A stretch of 64,000 bases of DNA from assembly GCF_000243735.2 (NCBI RefSeq), contig NZ_AHMP02000003.1, positions 496,001-560,000 on the forward strand. Direction: 5' to 3'. This document shows, piece after piece, positions 1 to 11,283 of this stretch. Each line of letters begins with the position of its first letter. Within the stretch, counting starts at the first letter, position 1. The stretch comes from Leptospira kmetyi serovar Malaysia str. Bejo-Iso9. Its GTDB lineage: Bacteria; Spirochaetota; Leptospiria; Leptospirales; Leptospiraceae. A program made the position numbers and the translations under genes. The notes beneath the pieces are model-generated. The model saw only the letters and a program-made list of their open reading frames with translations, was not told where the DNA came from and searched no databases.

Positions 1-677
1 GTACTCAGAAACAGATCCAAAAATCCTCCGTATTTTCCCCATCGGGACACGGAGATTTATACGCTCTCGACAATCTTTATCTTTCGCCGCTCCGAGAAAA
101 CGAGATCTGGGACTTTTCCAATGTAAGTCAGTTTTCCCCTTTGAACCTGGGATTTCTTTGTATGCGATCCGTTCTCGCGGATCAAAACGAAAGTAAAATC
201 ACCGTCCAAGGTTTTGGACACGGGTTTGTACGAGGACTTTCCAAAATTGAAGGTTTCGAAGAATGGGATCTTTTCCACACCAAGGGATTTATTCCGAAAG
301 TGATCGGGAAAGAATCTCCCATGAAACTCAGTTCTTCCATCCACGAAATTTTAAATCCTGCGCTCGCCAGTTACGAAAAGGAACTCTTTGAAGAATGGAA
401 TCCGAAAGGAATTTCCATCGAGGGTCATTCTGAAAACAAACAAATTCTGATTGCGGGAGCGGCCCTTCCCGAAGACGAAAAAAATCTTCCGAAACTTCTG
501 AAAGAGCTGATCCAAATTCTTTCGGGAACGTCCGGGAAATTCTATCTGAGAACGGACAAACATTCGTATCTTTGTCTGAAAAAGGAAAAGGAAAGTTTAG
601 GTCCGGTTTTCTTTCAGGAAAAAGAGAAGGTCTGGAATTCTTTCGTGTTTCTGATTTTGGAACTCGAAAATTCTTAA
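1..677 (+). CDS. Hypothetical protein, 3' part (5' end outside window)
   Basis: The reading frame is open from the first complete codon at position 3 with no stop upstream, so the true start lies outside the window; about 224 residues are visible. The first in-frame start candidate inside the window is only a TTG at 141. I do not recognise a family. The visible part is soluble-looking, mixed alpha/beta, rich in Lys/Glu and Phe, with no membrane segment. Its stop codon overlaps the stop of the convergent ptsI gene (TTAA shared at 674-677), so the two genes meet tail to tail with no room for an intergenic terminator. Confidence 0.6.
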   Translation, partial: TQKQIQKSSVFSPSGHGDLYALDNLYLSPLRENEIWDFSNVSQFSPLNLGFLCMRSVLADQNESKITVQGFGHGFVRGLSKIEGFEEWDLFHTKGFIPKVIGKESPMKLSSSIHEILNPALASYEKELFEEWNPKGISIEGHSENKQILIAGAALPEDEKNLPKLLKELIQILSGTSGKFYLRTDKHSYLCLKKEKESLGPVFFQEKEKVWNSFVFLILELENS

Positions 678-2416
678 CTTAAGTGTTTGCTGAATAAGAA
701 CGCTTCGATGTTTTCGTAACTTTCCTCTTCGGAAAGTTCGAGAATCTTTTTGACCAAGGTTCCCGCCTGATGTAAGGAAATCGAACGGATGATCTTTCGA
801 ATCGGATTCAAAAAAGGAATTGAAACCGAAAGTTCCCGAATGCCGATTCCGATTAAGAAAATTGTAAAATTCGTATCCGAAGCGAGTTCTCCGCAGATGC
901 TCAGAGGTTTATCGTAATCCCTGGAAACTTCCACGATTCGTATGAGCGCTCGTAAGAACGCGATATGATACGGATTGTAAAGCGAAGAAACGTGGATATT
1001 GTTTCGGTCCACGGCCATGATGTATTGTAAAAGGTCGTTGGTTCCCACGGAAAAAAAGTCGGCTTCTCTTGCGATCAGATCCAGGGAGGAAACCGCGGCC
1101 GGAGTTTCGATCATCACGCCGATCTTGATCTTTTTGTTGTATTTTTCCTTATTGGCGCTCAGTTTGCGTTTGCATTCTTCCAAAAGCGCGCGCGTCCTTA
1201 CGATTTCCGCGGGGCCGGTGATCATCGGTAAAAGAATACTCACGTTTCCGTACGCGGAGGCTCGCAAAATCGCCGTTAGCTGCTCTGAAAACCATTCCGG
1301 GTTGGAAAGGGAATAACGGATTCCTCGGTTTCCCAAAAACGGATTTTCTTCCGGTTCTCCGGTGGAGAATTTATCCGCGCCGATATCGAAGGTTCGGATC
1401 GTTACGGGTTTATCCTCCATTCCTTCGGCGATCGCTTTGTAGGCTCTGAATTGTTCTTCTCCGGAAACGTTGCTATCTTGATATTTTAAGAATAAGGATT
1501 CGCTTCTAAAAAGTCCGACTCCTTCCGCTCCGAACTTAATCGCTTGTTCGCAGTCGAGTTCGGTTTCCAAGTTGCACTTGATTCTTACCCGAATCCCGTC
1601 CTTGCTCACGGCCCTTGTTTTTTTCGTTTCCCCTTCTTCCACGGGATACGAAGAGGAGAAGCCGTAGTATTTCACTTCTTCGAGCGTTGGAAAACGAACC
1701 GCGCTTCCGGACTCCGCGTCCAAAAAGATAAACTCGTTGTCTCGGACATAGGAGGAAAAATCCTTCAAGCCGACGATCGTAGGAATCCCGTAGTTTCTCG
1801 CAAGAATCGCCATGTGACCGGTTTTTCCGCCGAGATCGGTTGCAATTCCTCGGATTCTCGTTTTATCCATAAGAATCATCTGGGAAGGAGTGAGTTCCCT
1901 TGCCACGAGGATCAGATCCTCTTTCAGACCGGAAAGAAAAGAATCCTCTTCCTTTTTACCGGCGATAAACTCGATCAATCGGTTGGAAACGTCTTGGAAA
2001 TGATCCACTCTTTCACGGAAGAATTCATTCTCGAGCGCTCTGAACTTTTCCGAAATTTCGTGGGTTACGTTTTGAACAGCGAGAATCGCGTTTTCCCCAA
2101 ATTCGGTGATTCGTTTTCGAACCGAGGATGCGAGGCTAGGATCGGAACAGATCATGGCCTGGGTTTCTAAAATTTCTTGGACTTCTTTTTGATCGGGGCC
2201 CGAGGCTTCCACGGACGTGATCAAAATTCTCAAACTATGAAGACTTTCCTCAAGGGCGATGTGGAACTTTTCGAGTTCCCGTTCCTTTTCGGTTTCGTGT
2301 ACGTAGGTTCCGGTGAGGATCGTGTTCCTCTTTTTTCCGGTTTTTAGGACTTTACCGTATAGTTTTCCCGGATAGGCCGTGATTCCTGGAAAAACTGTAC
2401 GTTTGGAGGGGATCAT
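674..2416 (-). CDS. ptsI: Phosphoenolpyruvate-protein phosphotransferase (PTS enzyme I)
   Basis: This enzyme transfers phosphate from PEP to the HPr carrier, the first step of a phosphotransferase relay in the cytoplasm. At 580 residues it has the usual EI length. Visible in order are the helical HPr-binding N-terminal region (about 30-150), the phospho-histidine loop GGKTGHMAILAR with the active His near residue 201, the PEP-binding barrel with the signature DFFSVGTNDLLQY, and the C-terminal LSICGELASD containing the catalytic Cys. There is no N-terminal GAF domain, so it is the EI rather than the PtsP (EI-Ntr) layout. No HPr, HPr kinase or EII gene is adjacent. Because Leptospira live on fatty acids rather than sugars, a regulatory role is more likely than sugar import; that is inference. 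It reads in the same direction as lpxC, 164 bases downstream of it. Confidence 0.93.
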   Translation of the reverse strand: MIPSKRTVFPGITAYPGKLYGKVLKTGKKRNTILTGTYVHETEKERELEKFHIALEESLHSLRILITSVEASGPDQKEVQEILETQAMICSDPSLASSVRKRITEFGENAILAVQNVTHEISEKFRALENEFFRERVDHFQDVSNRLIEFIAGKKEEDSFLSGLKEDLILVARELTPSQMILMDKTRIRGIATDLGGKTGHMAILARNYGIPTIVGLKDFSSYVRDNEFIFLDAESGSAVRFPTLEEVKYYGFSSSYPVEEGETKKTRAVSKDGIRVRIKCNLETELDCEQAIKFGAEGVGLFRSESLFLKYQDSNVSGEEQFRAYKAIAEGMEDKPVTIRTFDIGADKFSTGEPEENPFLGNRGIRYSLSNPEWFSEQLTAILRASAYGNVSILLPMITGPAEIVRTRALLEECKRKLSANKEKYNKKIKIGVMIETPAAVSSLDLIAREADFFSVGTNDLLQYIMAVDRNNIHVSSLYNPYHIAFLRALIRIVEVSRDYDKPLSICGELASDTNFTIFLIGIGIRELSVSIPFLNPIRKIIRSISLHQAGTLVKKILELSEEESYENIEAFLFSKHLS

Positions 2417-2580
2417 TCTTGAAGTGATTCCGAGTTCAAACTCGACTACAGGATTCTCGAAAAGAAGAATCTGACAATTCTTTTCTGATTTAGGAGAGGG
2501 ATGTGGAGAAACGCGGAAATCCCGAATCCGAAAGCGCTAATGCTTCCGGTCGGGATTTGAACATCCTAAAAGGGGGAATT

Positions 2581-3486
2581 TTAGACGACGGCCGCTTTTC
2601 TTTTGAAAAGTGGAATTCTCCGGCTTTTGTATTTGCTGATCTCGTCTCCGGTCACGCTACTCATTACGAGTTTGGCCATGGAAATATCCAGAGCGTGTCC
2701 CGCCTTAGAAGCGAGATAATGACCGATGATCGGACGACCGGCTATGGATATATCACCAAATAAGTCCAAAATCTTGTGGCGAACGCATTCGTTCTCAAAA
2801 CGAAGCTGTTGATTCAAATATCCGTCCTGGGTCAATACGATCGCATTGTCCAAAGAACCGCCCATCGCGAGTCCTCTCGCTTGCAGGGCTTCCACGTCCT
2901 TTAGAAAACCGAAGGTTCTCGCGGGGAGAATCTCCTGTTTGATCTTTTCCCGATCGAGGGAAATCGTGATGTTTTGTCCTTTGAGAAGCGGGTGGTTGAA
3001 GTCGATTGTGTAGGTAACTTTGAGTTCGTCGCTGGGAAGTAGAACCAGATATTTGTCTCCGTCCACGACCCAAAGCGGGTTTTGAACGTAAATCGGTTCC
3101 ACGATTTCAGGGAATTCCACGATTCCGGCTGATTCCAAGGCTTGTAGAAAGGGAAGGGAGGAACCGTCCATAATCGGAACTTCCACCGCGTCGATTTCCA
3201 AAATGAGATCCGTCAAACCGAGTGCGTAAACTGCCGCCAAAAGGTGTTCTACGGTTTGGATTCTATGTAGACCGTCTCCCAAAGTAGTCGCGTTGCTTGT
3301 ATCGACTACGTTGCTGAGTTCGGCCGAGATGGAGGCTTTTTCTAAACCCTTTCGGTATTCAAAGACGATTCCCGTTCCGGAAGGGGCCGGATGAGCGATC
3401 AGATTCACTTCCTTACCGGAATGAAGTCCTATGCCCTTGATTCTAATTGTATCCTGTATGGATCTTCTATATATCGTTTCTTTCAT
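2581..3486 (-). CDS. lpxC: UDP-3-O-acyl-N-acetylglucosamine deacetylase
   Basis: LpxC performs the committed, zinc-dependent deacetylation step of lipid A synthesis. The protein (301 residues from the start chosen) shows the N-terminal TIRIKGIGLHSGKEV, the first zinc ligand in TVEHLLAAVYALG, and the second zinc region HKILDLFGD with His and Asp. The frame runs on upstream to 3612, but those 42 extra residues are Arg/Pro-rich and unlike any LpxC, whereas MKETIYRRSIQDTIRIKG matches the family N-terminus, so I start at 3486. No strong ribosome-binding site precedes it, only GGAAAA about 15 bases away. The gene is followed by ptsI on the same strand. An LPS-bearing spirochaete is implied, since LpxC is absent from Borrelia and Treponema. 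Confidence 0.95.
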   Translation of the reverse strand: MKETIYRRSIQDTIRIKGIGLHSGKEVNLIAHPAPSGTGIVFEYRKGLEKASISAELSNVVDTSNATTLGDGLHRIQTVEHLLAAVYALGLTDLILEIDAVEVPIMDGSSLPFLQALESAGIVEFPEIVEPIYVQNPLWVVDGDKYLVLLPSDELKVTYTIDFNHPLLKGQNITISLDREKIKQEILPARTFGFLKDVEALQARGLAMGGSLDNAIVLTQDGYLNQQLRFENECVRHKILDLFGDISIAGRPIIGHYLASKAGHALDISMAKLVMSSVTGDEISKYKSRRIPLFKRKAAVV

Positions 3487-3782
3487 AGTTTTGAATTTTC
3501 GATTTTCCAATGGCCCATATTCAAAAGACGGCCTGTACGGATTCGAAGTTCGCTTTGGTATTTGCCAAGGGACAAAATCCGATTTCCTTTCGGTTTCCGG
3601 TCTTTGTCGCACTGCACCTAATAAGCAAACTCTATGCCAAAAGAGTTAGGAAAATCGGTTTTTTCCAGCTCCGAAATCGGGGTTTGCGGTCCAATCCGAC
3701 ATAATTTGAAATAAATTTCTGAATCACTGTCTCCTTTTTGCAACTGTGTATCCATGCGGACACAGGTTATGGTCCCATTGAG

Positions 3783-4451
3783 TTACCAGGGCAGTTCTTC
3801 CCCGTTTTGATGAAAGAATTTGCCGGAGTTGTTTAGATTCAAGGATTCGATTCTTTCGATCAGACCTTGAACGCTTTCGGTCGTAGGAATTCCTTGGCGT
3901 CCCGTCATCTCCGTCGCGACCATTCCCGGATGAAAGATCCCAACCGAGATTCCTTTGGGACTCAGATCACGGGCCAAGCTGACCGCGATCGCGTTTAGGG
4001 CCGCCTTGGACGCTCTATATCCGTAATAAGAACCGGAAGAATTGTCTGCGATCGAACCCATTCTACTCGTCAAGAAGATCAGCTTCGCATTCGCTCCCAA
4101 AGAAGGCAACAAGGCCTTTACGATTTTCAGGGGACCGAGAGCGTTCACTAAAAACTGAGTGAATACGTTTTCTTCGTCCAAACTTTGGAGATTGTCCGGA
4201 ATCAAAATTCCAGCGTTGTTGATGAGAATGTCGATCTTCGTATCCAAAAGTTTTGCGGATAAGTCCCGGATCGAGTTGGAATTCAAAACGTCGACTTCCT
4301 CGAAAATTTGAGTCGGTTTCAATTTCACCAAATCGTTTGAAGCCTTTCTACACAAAGCGAAAACACGATCGCCTTTGGCGATGAATTGTTTGGTGAATTC
4401 CAAACCGATTCCCCGATTGGAGCCCGTAATAAAAACGTTTCTTGGAGTCAT
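3783..4451 (-). CDS. Short-chain dehydrogenase/reductase
   Basis: A classical SDR NAD(P)-dependent oxidoreductase of about 222 residues. The cofactor motif TGSNRGIG is at residues 9-16, the structural NNAG follows near 85, a Ser-containing LIFLTSRMGS strand supplies the catalytic Ser, and YRASK is the Tyr-x3-Lys catalytic pair. The substrate cannot be told from sequence. The longer frame to 4559 would add 36 atypical residues and overlap the divergent gene, so the start at 4451 is preferred. It is transcribed away from the AIM24 cluster across an 87-base intergenic region that holds an inverted repeat. Confidence 0.88.
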   Translation of the reverse strand: MTPRNVFITGSNRGIGLEFTKQFIAKGDRVFALCRKASNDLVKLKPTQIFEEVDVLNSNSIRDLSAKLLDTKIDILINNAGILIPDNLQSLDEENVFTQFLVNALGPLKIVKALLPSLGANAKLIFLTSRMGSIADNSSGSYYGYRASKAALNAIAVSLARDLSPKGISVGIFHPGMVATEMTGRQGIPTTESVQGLIERIESLNLNNSGKFFHQNGEELPW

Positions 4452-4500
4452 ATTCGTCTTCCAAACTAACAATACCGATCGGATCTGGAAACACTTTTCG

Positions 4501-4518
4501 ATTGACGTTCCGGTCAAT
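4501..4518. promoter_or_regulatory. Inverted repeat between divergent SDR and AIM24 genes
   Basis: ATTGAC and GTCAAT form perfect 6-base arms around a 6-base spacer (ATTGAC-N6-GTCAAT). It lies 50 bases upstream of the SDR start and 21 bases upstream of the first AIM24 start. The position and symmetry suit a dimeric regulator controlling both genes, but no regulator gene is adjacent and arms this short can arise by chance. Confidence 0.4.
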
Positions 4519-4538
4519 TTATTTACATTGCTGGTTCT

Positions 4539-5204
4539 ATGAATTACGAGATCATTCACAAACCTTCGTATTCTTTTCTAAAAGTAAAACTATCACCGGG
4601 ACAAACGATCAAGGCCGAAGCGGGCGCGATGGTTTATATGACTCCGGGAGTGGACGTTGAAACCAAAATGGGAAGCGGATTTCTTTCCGCAATCTCCAGA
4701 AGATTTTTCGGAGGAGAATCCTTCTTCTTTAACATCTTCAAAGCGCCTTCCGCAGGCGCGGAGATCGGACTTGCACCGGAACTTCCGGGAGACGTAGTCG
4801 GCGTCGATCTAACCGATACGGGACTCATCGTGGAAGCCGGAGCGTATCTCGCATCCGACGAGACGATCACCATGAAACCGAAGTTTGGCGGAATCCGTTC
4901 CTTCTTCGGCGGAGAAGGAGTTTTCCTTTTGGAGATTCTCGGGAAAGGAAAACTTTTCCTAAACGCGTACGGTGGAATTCTTCCCATAGACGTACAAGGA
5001 TCGTATACGATCGATACGGGACACGTGGTCGCGTTCGACAAAACCCTTCAATACAGAATCGCAAAGGCGGGAGGAAGTTGGAAGTCCACTCTGTTCGGCG
5101 GAGAAGGACTTGTGATGGAATTTACGGGTCACGGAAAGGTATTGATACAAACGAGAGTCCCATCCGGATTTTTATCCTGGTTGACCGGACTTCTTCCTCA
5201 ATAA
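4539..5204 (+). CDS. AIM24/TIGR00266 family protein, copy 1
   Basis: First of three consecutive paralogues of the TIGR00266/AIM24 family (formerly DUF124), 221 residues. The family forms a compact beta-rich, pseudo-symmetric trimer fold related to the tryptophan RNA-binding attenuator protein; its biochemical role is not established. Family traits visible are the opening YEIIHKPSYSFLKVKL, IKAEAGAMVYM, repeated FFGGESFF / FFGGEGVFLLE blocks, DTGHVVAFD, and the final LFGGEGLVMEFTGHGKVLIQTR. There is no signal peptide or membrane span. No clear ribosome-binding site precedes the ATG. The next copy begins 22 bases after the stop, so an operon is likely. Confidence 0.9.
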   Translation: MNYEIIHKPSYSFLKVKLSPGQTIKAEAGAMVYMTPGVDVETKMGSGFLSAISRRFFGGESFFFNIFKAPSAGAEIGLAPELPGDVVGVDLTDTGLIVEAGAYLASDETITMKPKFGGIRSFFGGEGVFLLEILGKGKLFLNAYGGILPIDVQGSYTIDTGHVVAFDKTLQYRIAKAGGSWKSTLFGGEGLVMEFTGHGKVLIQTRVPSGFLSWLTGLLPQ

Positions 5205-5226
5205 GTAAAAAGGAATATTAAATATT

Positions 5227-6598
<1,372 letters not shown>

Positions 6599-6611
6599 TC
6601 GTATCAAAAAT

Positions 6612-6641
6612 GCGGGAGATCGGCGATTCGCCGACTCCTGC
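6612..6641. terminator. Strong GC-rich hairpin after AIM24 cluster
   Basis: A long near-perfect hairpin: TCGGCGA pairs with TCGCCGA around a one-base loop, and the flanking GCGGGAG pairs with CTCCTGC with one bulged A and one G-T wobble. No U-tract follows directly. It probably acts with the next hairpin to end the AIM24 transcript or protect its 3' end. Confidence 0.5.
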
Positions 6642-6643
6642 CT

Positions 6644-6667
6644 CGCTTAATTTTTAAGCGTTTATTA
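6644..6667 (+). terminator. Rho-independent-like terminator of AIM24 operon
   Basis: CGCTTAA and TTAAGCG form a 7-base stem with a three-T loop at 6644-6660, followed by the T/A-rich TTTATTATATT. The stem is weak in GC but sits directly behind the GC-rich hairpin at 6612-6641. Confidence 0.45.
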
Positions 6668-6858
6668 TATTCTAAAAAAAGAATATTCCGAATACCCGCC
6701 CTTTGCGAAATCTTAGTCCTGCCTAATTTTTAGACAATATCTCTTCTTAGATTTCGATCTCTTAAGTATCGTAAGGAAAAATTGATCCGATTCGAATCTT
6801 GGTTGGAAAAAGAAGGATCGGTTCTGAAATGAATCCAAATTCGATAGGAGTTGAATCG

Positions 6859-7167
6859 ATGAAAAAGTTTTTAGGTTTTATTTTGGCCTTGTTCGTTTCC
6901 GTTCAAGGAATTTCCGCACTTTCCGATATCGAGAAGATCTTGATCAAAGAAGCCACCAATCCGGAGTTAAAAAAGATCGCCAAAGATTATCTCATTAAAA
7001 AGGCAAAGGATCATAGAAGTTTATCCGAAAAATACAAAAGCCTTGCGGCTCGAAGCCAGGGAGGCAAAGCCAACGCTTCCAACGAGGAACACGCAAAGTA
7101 TAAGAAGTTGGCGGATCATTGCGACGCGGAAGCAAAGGAATACGAAGAGGAAGCTAGTAAACTATAA
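6859..7167 (+). CDS. Small exported helical protein, unknown
   Basis: A 102-residue protein with a standard signal peptide (MKKFLGFILALFVSVQGISA), cleaved probably after GISA. The mature part is about 80 residues, Lys/Glu/Ala-rich and predicted helical (EKILIKEATNPELKKIAKDYLIKKAKDHRSLSEKYKSLAARSQGG...), ending YEEEASKL; it carries a single Cys. The start is set by TAGGAG nine bases upstream of ATG 6859; the frame to 6799 would place the signal peptide internally. No known family recognised. It is monocistronic between the AIM24 cluster and a convergent TetR gene. Confidence 0.75.
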   Translation: MKKFLGFILALFVSVQGISALSDIEKILIKEATNPELKKIAKDYLIKKAKDHRSLSEKYKSLAARSQGGKANASNEEHAKYKKLADHCDAEAKEYEEEASKL

Positions 7168-7225
7168 GTTCCGATTCTGATTTAAGTTTTTATCGGATCG
7201 ATCTTTTTGGAAAGGTCGATCCGTT

Positions 7226-7849
7226 TTAGTTTTCACTCAAATAAGAAGCGATCATCTTTGCCGTTTCCCGAAGAACGATTTCGTTTTTGAGATCGAAACC
7301 CTGTAAGACCATATAACTGATGATATCGTCCATCGCTCTTTGTGCGATCGTCAACGCGATCGGTTCCGATCGAAATTTTATTTTTCCCGCGAAGTGATTG
7401 AAAATGCCGGCCGCCTCCGTTTGAATTCTTTCCCGTTCGATCGTTTTTACTGCCTTCGCGATTTTATCGTCGGTAAGAGAAAGAACGATCCATTCCCGAT
7501 GTAAATTAGGATTCTTTTGCGCGGCTACGAGCATTCGATTCAAAATTTGATAAACGACTTCGGCTAAACCGACGTTCTTTCCGATTGCGGCGACGGTTTC
7601 CAAAGCGAGATTGCCGTAAAATTCTTCGCTGTATTTTCTCAGAATTTCCAGAGCGATATCGTTCTTATCTCGGAAGTAAGAATAAAACGTTCCGATCGAA
7701 ACCTCCGCCGTTTCCACAATGTCTCTGATTCCCGTTTCGGAATACCCGTTTCGTTTTACGAGTTTATAGGCGCTTTGAACGATCTTTTCCTTGGTTTCAA
7801 TCGATCGGTCTTGGATCGGTTTTCGTGTTTTCGATTTTACGGGTTTCAT
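7226..7849 (-). CDS. TetR-family transcriptional repressor
   Basis: A 207-residue TetR regulator. The N-terminal DNA-binding domain is clear: ETKEKIVQSAYKLVKRNGYSETGIRDIVETAEVSIGTFYSYFRDKNDIA, with the recognition helix in VSIGTFYSYF (about residues 50-60). The C-terminal ligand and dimer domain is not assignable to a ligand. It is divergent from the lipoprotein hydrolase at 8077, and the 227-base region between them holds two near-identical palindromes (7888-7914 and 7943-7963), which are the obvious operators. Autoregulation plus repression of the hydrolase is inferred from this layout. Confidence 0.92.
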   Translation of the reverse strand: MKPVKSKTRKPIQDRSIETKEKIVQSAYKLVKRNGYSETGIRDIVETAEVSIGTFYSYFRDKNDIALEILRKYSEEFYGNLALETVAAIGKNVGLAEVVYQILNRMLVAAQKNPNLHREWIVLSLTDDKIAKAVKTIERERIQTEAAGIFNHFAGKIKFRSEPIALTIAQRAMDDIISYMVLQGFDLKNEIVLRETAKMIASYLSEN

Positions 7850-7887
7850 TCGCCCTTATCATCGGCCGATTTCTCGTTTTTCGATAT

Positions 7888-7914
7888 AAAAATATGAACA
7901 AAGTTCATATTTTT
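7888..7914. promoter_or_regulatory. Operator palindrome 1 (TetR type)
   Basis: Perfect 12-base arms AAAAATATGAAC and GTTCATATTTTT around a 3-base centre (AAA). It lies 39 bases upstream of the tetR start. The core ATATGAAC-N3-GTTCATAT recurs in operator 2, which strongly suggests one protein binds both. Confidence 0.8.
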
Positions 7915-7942
7915 TGGTTTGATTTTGAATTCGGGAATTATG

Positions 7943-7963
7943 AATATGAACAATGTTCATATT
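7943..7963. promoter_or_regulatory. Operator palindrome 2 (TetR type)
   Basis: Perfect 9-base arms AATATGAAC and GTTCATATT around AAT. The centre is 52 bases from that of operator 1, about five helical turns, so two dimers would sit on the same face of the DNA. It is 114 bases upstream of the hydrolase start. Confidence 0.8.
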
Positions 7964-8076
7964 TTGATGCGCTCGAAACGATACTACCGAAAGCAAAGTT
8001 TCAGGTTTTTGGAGAAAGGGCCTTTAAAAGAAACGGAGTTCGGAGTTTGTATCCATCGGCCGCAAGGGAGAATCGA

Positions 8077-9345
8077 ATGAAAACAAATCAAAAGATCAAA
8101 ACGTTACTCGTCTTTTTAGGAGTCGTCATTTTGTCAACGGACTGCGGTTCGAAAGGAAATACGCGATTTTTTAAGGATCAGGCGTATCACTTTCAAACCT
8201 TACGCGCGCTCAACGACGTAAAATCCGACGGAGCGGAAGTCGGCGAGGTGATGGAAGCGATTCGAACGATTCGCGAAGGGGACGCTCAGAGTTGGTTCGA
8301 GGGTTGGGAAAATGCGGCCGAACGAGCGTTGGTCCGGGCCGAAAAATATTCGGATCGAAAAAGCAAGGCACGAGCGTATCTTCGCGCCCACAACTACGTT
8401 CGAACCGCCGAATTCTTTCTTCCACCCGACGACTCAAAAAGAATTCCTTCCTTTCAAAAGGGAGTTCAACTTTTTTATGCGGGATTGGATCTATTAGAAA
8501 TTCCTTATGAAAAAATTTCAATTCCGTACGGACAAGGGGCGTATCTAAACGCGATTTATTATCCGGGACCAGCGGGAGCCGATCGAAAACCGCTTTTGAT
8601 TTTGGTGGGAGGTTTCGATTCCACCTTGGAAGAATTGTATTTTACTTTAGGTCGAGAAGGATTTGAAAGAGGATATAACGTTCTCACATACGAAGGCCCC
8701 GGACAAGGTTCCGTGATCCGAAACCAAAACTTGGGATTCACACACGAATGGGAGAAGCCGACAAAGGCGGTCCTCGATACCTTTCTTTCCAAACGCAAAC
8801 GTCCATCTAAAATGATTTTGGTGGGAATGAGCTTAGGGGGTTACTTTGCACCGAGAACGGCGGCCTTCGAAGAAAGAATCGACGGAGTGGTTGCGTATGA
8901 CGTGTTTTTTGACGGAGGAGAAATTTCCCGTAGAACGGTTCCCGGTTTTGTGGATTGGCTTCGTGAAAAGAAACTCGACGGCTGGATCGACGCGCTCGTT
9001 TTTCTAAAGTCTAAATTTTCCGCTTCGTTTTCCTGGGCGGTTTCCAACGCAAAGTGGACGATGAAGACTAAAAATCCCAGAGAATCAATGGACGCGTTTC
9101 GTTTGTTTTCATTGCACGATGTAGCTTCCCGGATTCGACAAGACGTGCTTATTTTGGCGGGAGAAGAGGATCATTTTATTCCCTTGAACCAGGCGGAAGA
9201 ATTTCATTCTTCCTTAACGAACGCAAAGAGCGTTACCACGATTCGATACGATCGGGCTTCCGGCGGAGCGGAACACTGTCAAATGGGTGCGCAAGCGCTC
9301 TGGCACGCGGATTTTTTCGAGTGGATCGCCGCGCGCTTTCCCTAG
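8077..9345 (+). CDS. Putative lipoprotein alpha/beta hydrolase (FrsA/DUF1100-like)
   Basis: A 422-residue serine hydrolase. The N-terminus MKTNQKIKTLLVFLGVVILSTDC is a hydrophobic signal ending in Cys23, a loose spirochaetal-type lipobox, so an outer-membrane or periplasmic lipoprotein is likely, though the Asp at -1 is unusual. A helical cap (about 40-125, with WFEGWENAAERALVRAEKY and RAYLRAHNYVRTAEFF) precedes the core fold, as in FrsA-like esterases and 2,6-dihydropseudooxynicotine hydrolase. The nucleophile elbow is GMSLGG with Ser252; Asp365 (EEDHF) and His400 (GGAEHC) complete a triad. The start is set by AAGGGAG seven bases before ATG 8077; the frame to 7825 would run through the operators. 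Divergent from tetR and probably repressed by it. The substrate is unknown. Confidence 0.85.
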   Translation: MKTNQKIKTLLVFLGVVILSTDCGSKGNTRFFKDQAYHFQTLRALNDVKSDGAEVGEVMEAIRTIREGDAQSWFEGWENAAERALVRAEKYSDRKSKARAYLRAHNYVRTAEFFLPPDDSKRIPSFQKGVQLFYAGLDLLEIPYEKISIPYGQGAYLNAIYYPGPAGADRKPLLILVGGFDSTLEELYFTLGREGFERGYNVLTYEGPGQGSVIRNQNLGFTHEWEKPTKAVLDTFLSKRKRPSKMILVGMSLGGYFAPRTAAFEERIDGVVAYDVFFDGGEISRRTVPGFVDWLREKKLDGWIDALVFLKSKFSASFSWAVSNAKWTMKTKNPRESMDAFRLFSLHDVASRIRQDVLILAGEEDHFIPLNQAEEFHSSLTNAKSVTTIRYDRASGGAEHCQMGAQALWHADFFEWIAARFP

Positions 9346-9498
9346 ATATTTTTAAACGGACGAGGATTCTACAAAAGATTGCCGATCTCTGAAAGTGTTA
9401 GGGGTTTTCCGCATTAGGGAGAATCCCTATAGACAAGCGTCCAAAAACGGTTAGAATGCGAGTATAGACTTCGGGTCTAATCGTTAAGGAGGCGTTCC

Positions 9499-9819
9499 AT
9501 GAAAGTGAACGCAAAAAGATTCTTCTTTTTAGGATCGGTAGGACTTTTCCTTCTTTTATCAACGGGCTGTTATACCGGACCGTATCGATACTACGATGAT
9601 TGTCAGTCTATGGGTTCTTCGTATTCCAGAGACTGCGGAAGATATTCAAACTATGGATACGGAGGTTACGGATATCGCAACCAAGGGTATTATCCTTATT
9701 ATCGAAACAATCCTTACTACTATGGAAACGGGGGCGGAGGCGGTTCGAGACACAACCCTTTGCATATCCCTTCCGGAAGATTTCACAACGCGGGTCATCC
9801 CGGTAAGTGGAAGCTCTGA
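9499..9819 (+). CDS. Small Gly/Tyr/Asn-rich lipoprotein
   Basis: A 106-residue predicted lipoprotein: signal MKVNAKRFFFLGSVGLFLLLSTGC with a good lipobox (LSTGC, Cys24). The mature protein is low-complexity, dominated by Tyr, Gly and Asn (YGYGGYGYRNQGYYPYYRNNPYYYGNGGGGG), ending in a more ordered HNPLHIPSGRFHNAGHPGKWKL. AAGGAGG six bases before the ATG is an excellent ribosome-binding site. Tyr/Gly-rich tails occur in many surface lipoproteins; function is not inferable. Confidence 0.82.
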   Translation: MKVNAKRFFFLGSVGLFLLLSTGCYTGPYRYYDDCQSMGSSYSRDCGRYSNYGYGGYGYRNQGYYPYYRNNPYYYGNGGGGGSRHNPLHIPSGRFHNAGHPGKWKL

Positions 9820-9867
9820 GAAAGGACCGATTCAACTTTAGAAATTTTGAATGCAGTCCTTGTCGGA

Positions 9868-11187
<1,320 letters not shown>

Positions 11188-11283
11188 CTTGATTAGACAA
11201 TATCCCGAATCGAACTGAAATGACACGCAGTTTTTTCGAGGAAACTCGGTTGATTTTTTTCCAAAACCCCGTACGAAGGACGC

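Noticed and set aside
2503..2763. 86-codon frame, plus strand
   Set aside because: Antisense to the end of lpxC, no signal or family, composition like a shadow frame.
3487..3612. 42-residue N-terminal extension of LpxC
   Set aside because: Arg/Pro-rich and unlike the family N-terminus; the ATG at 3486 matches LpxC proteins.
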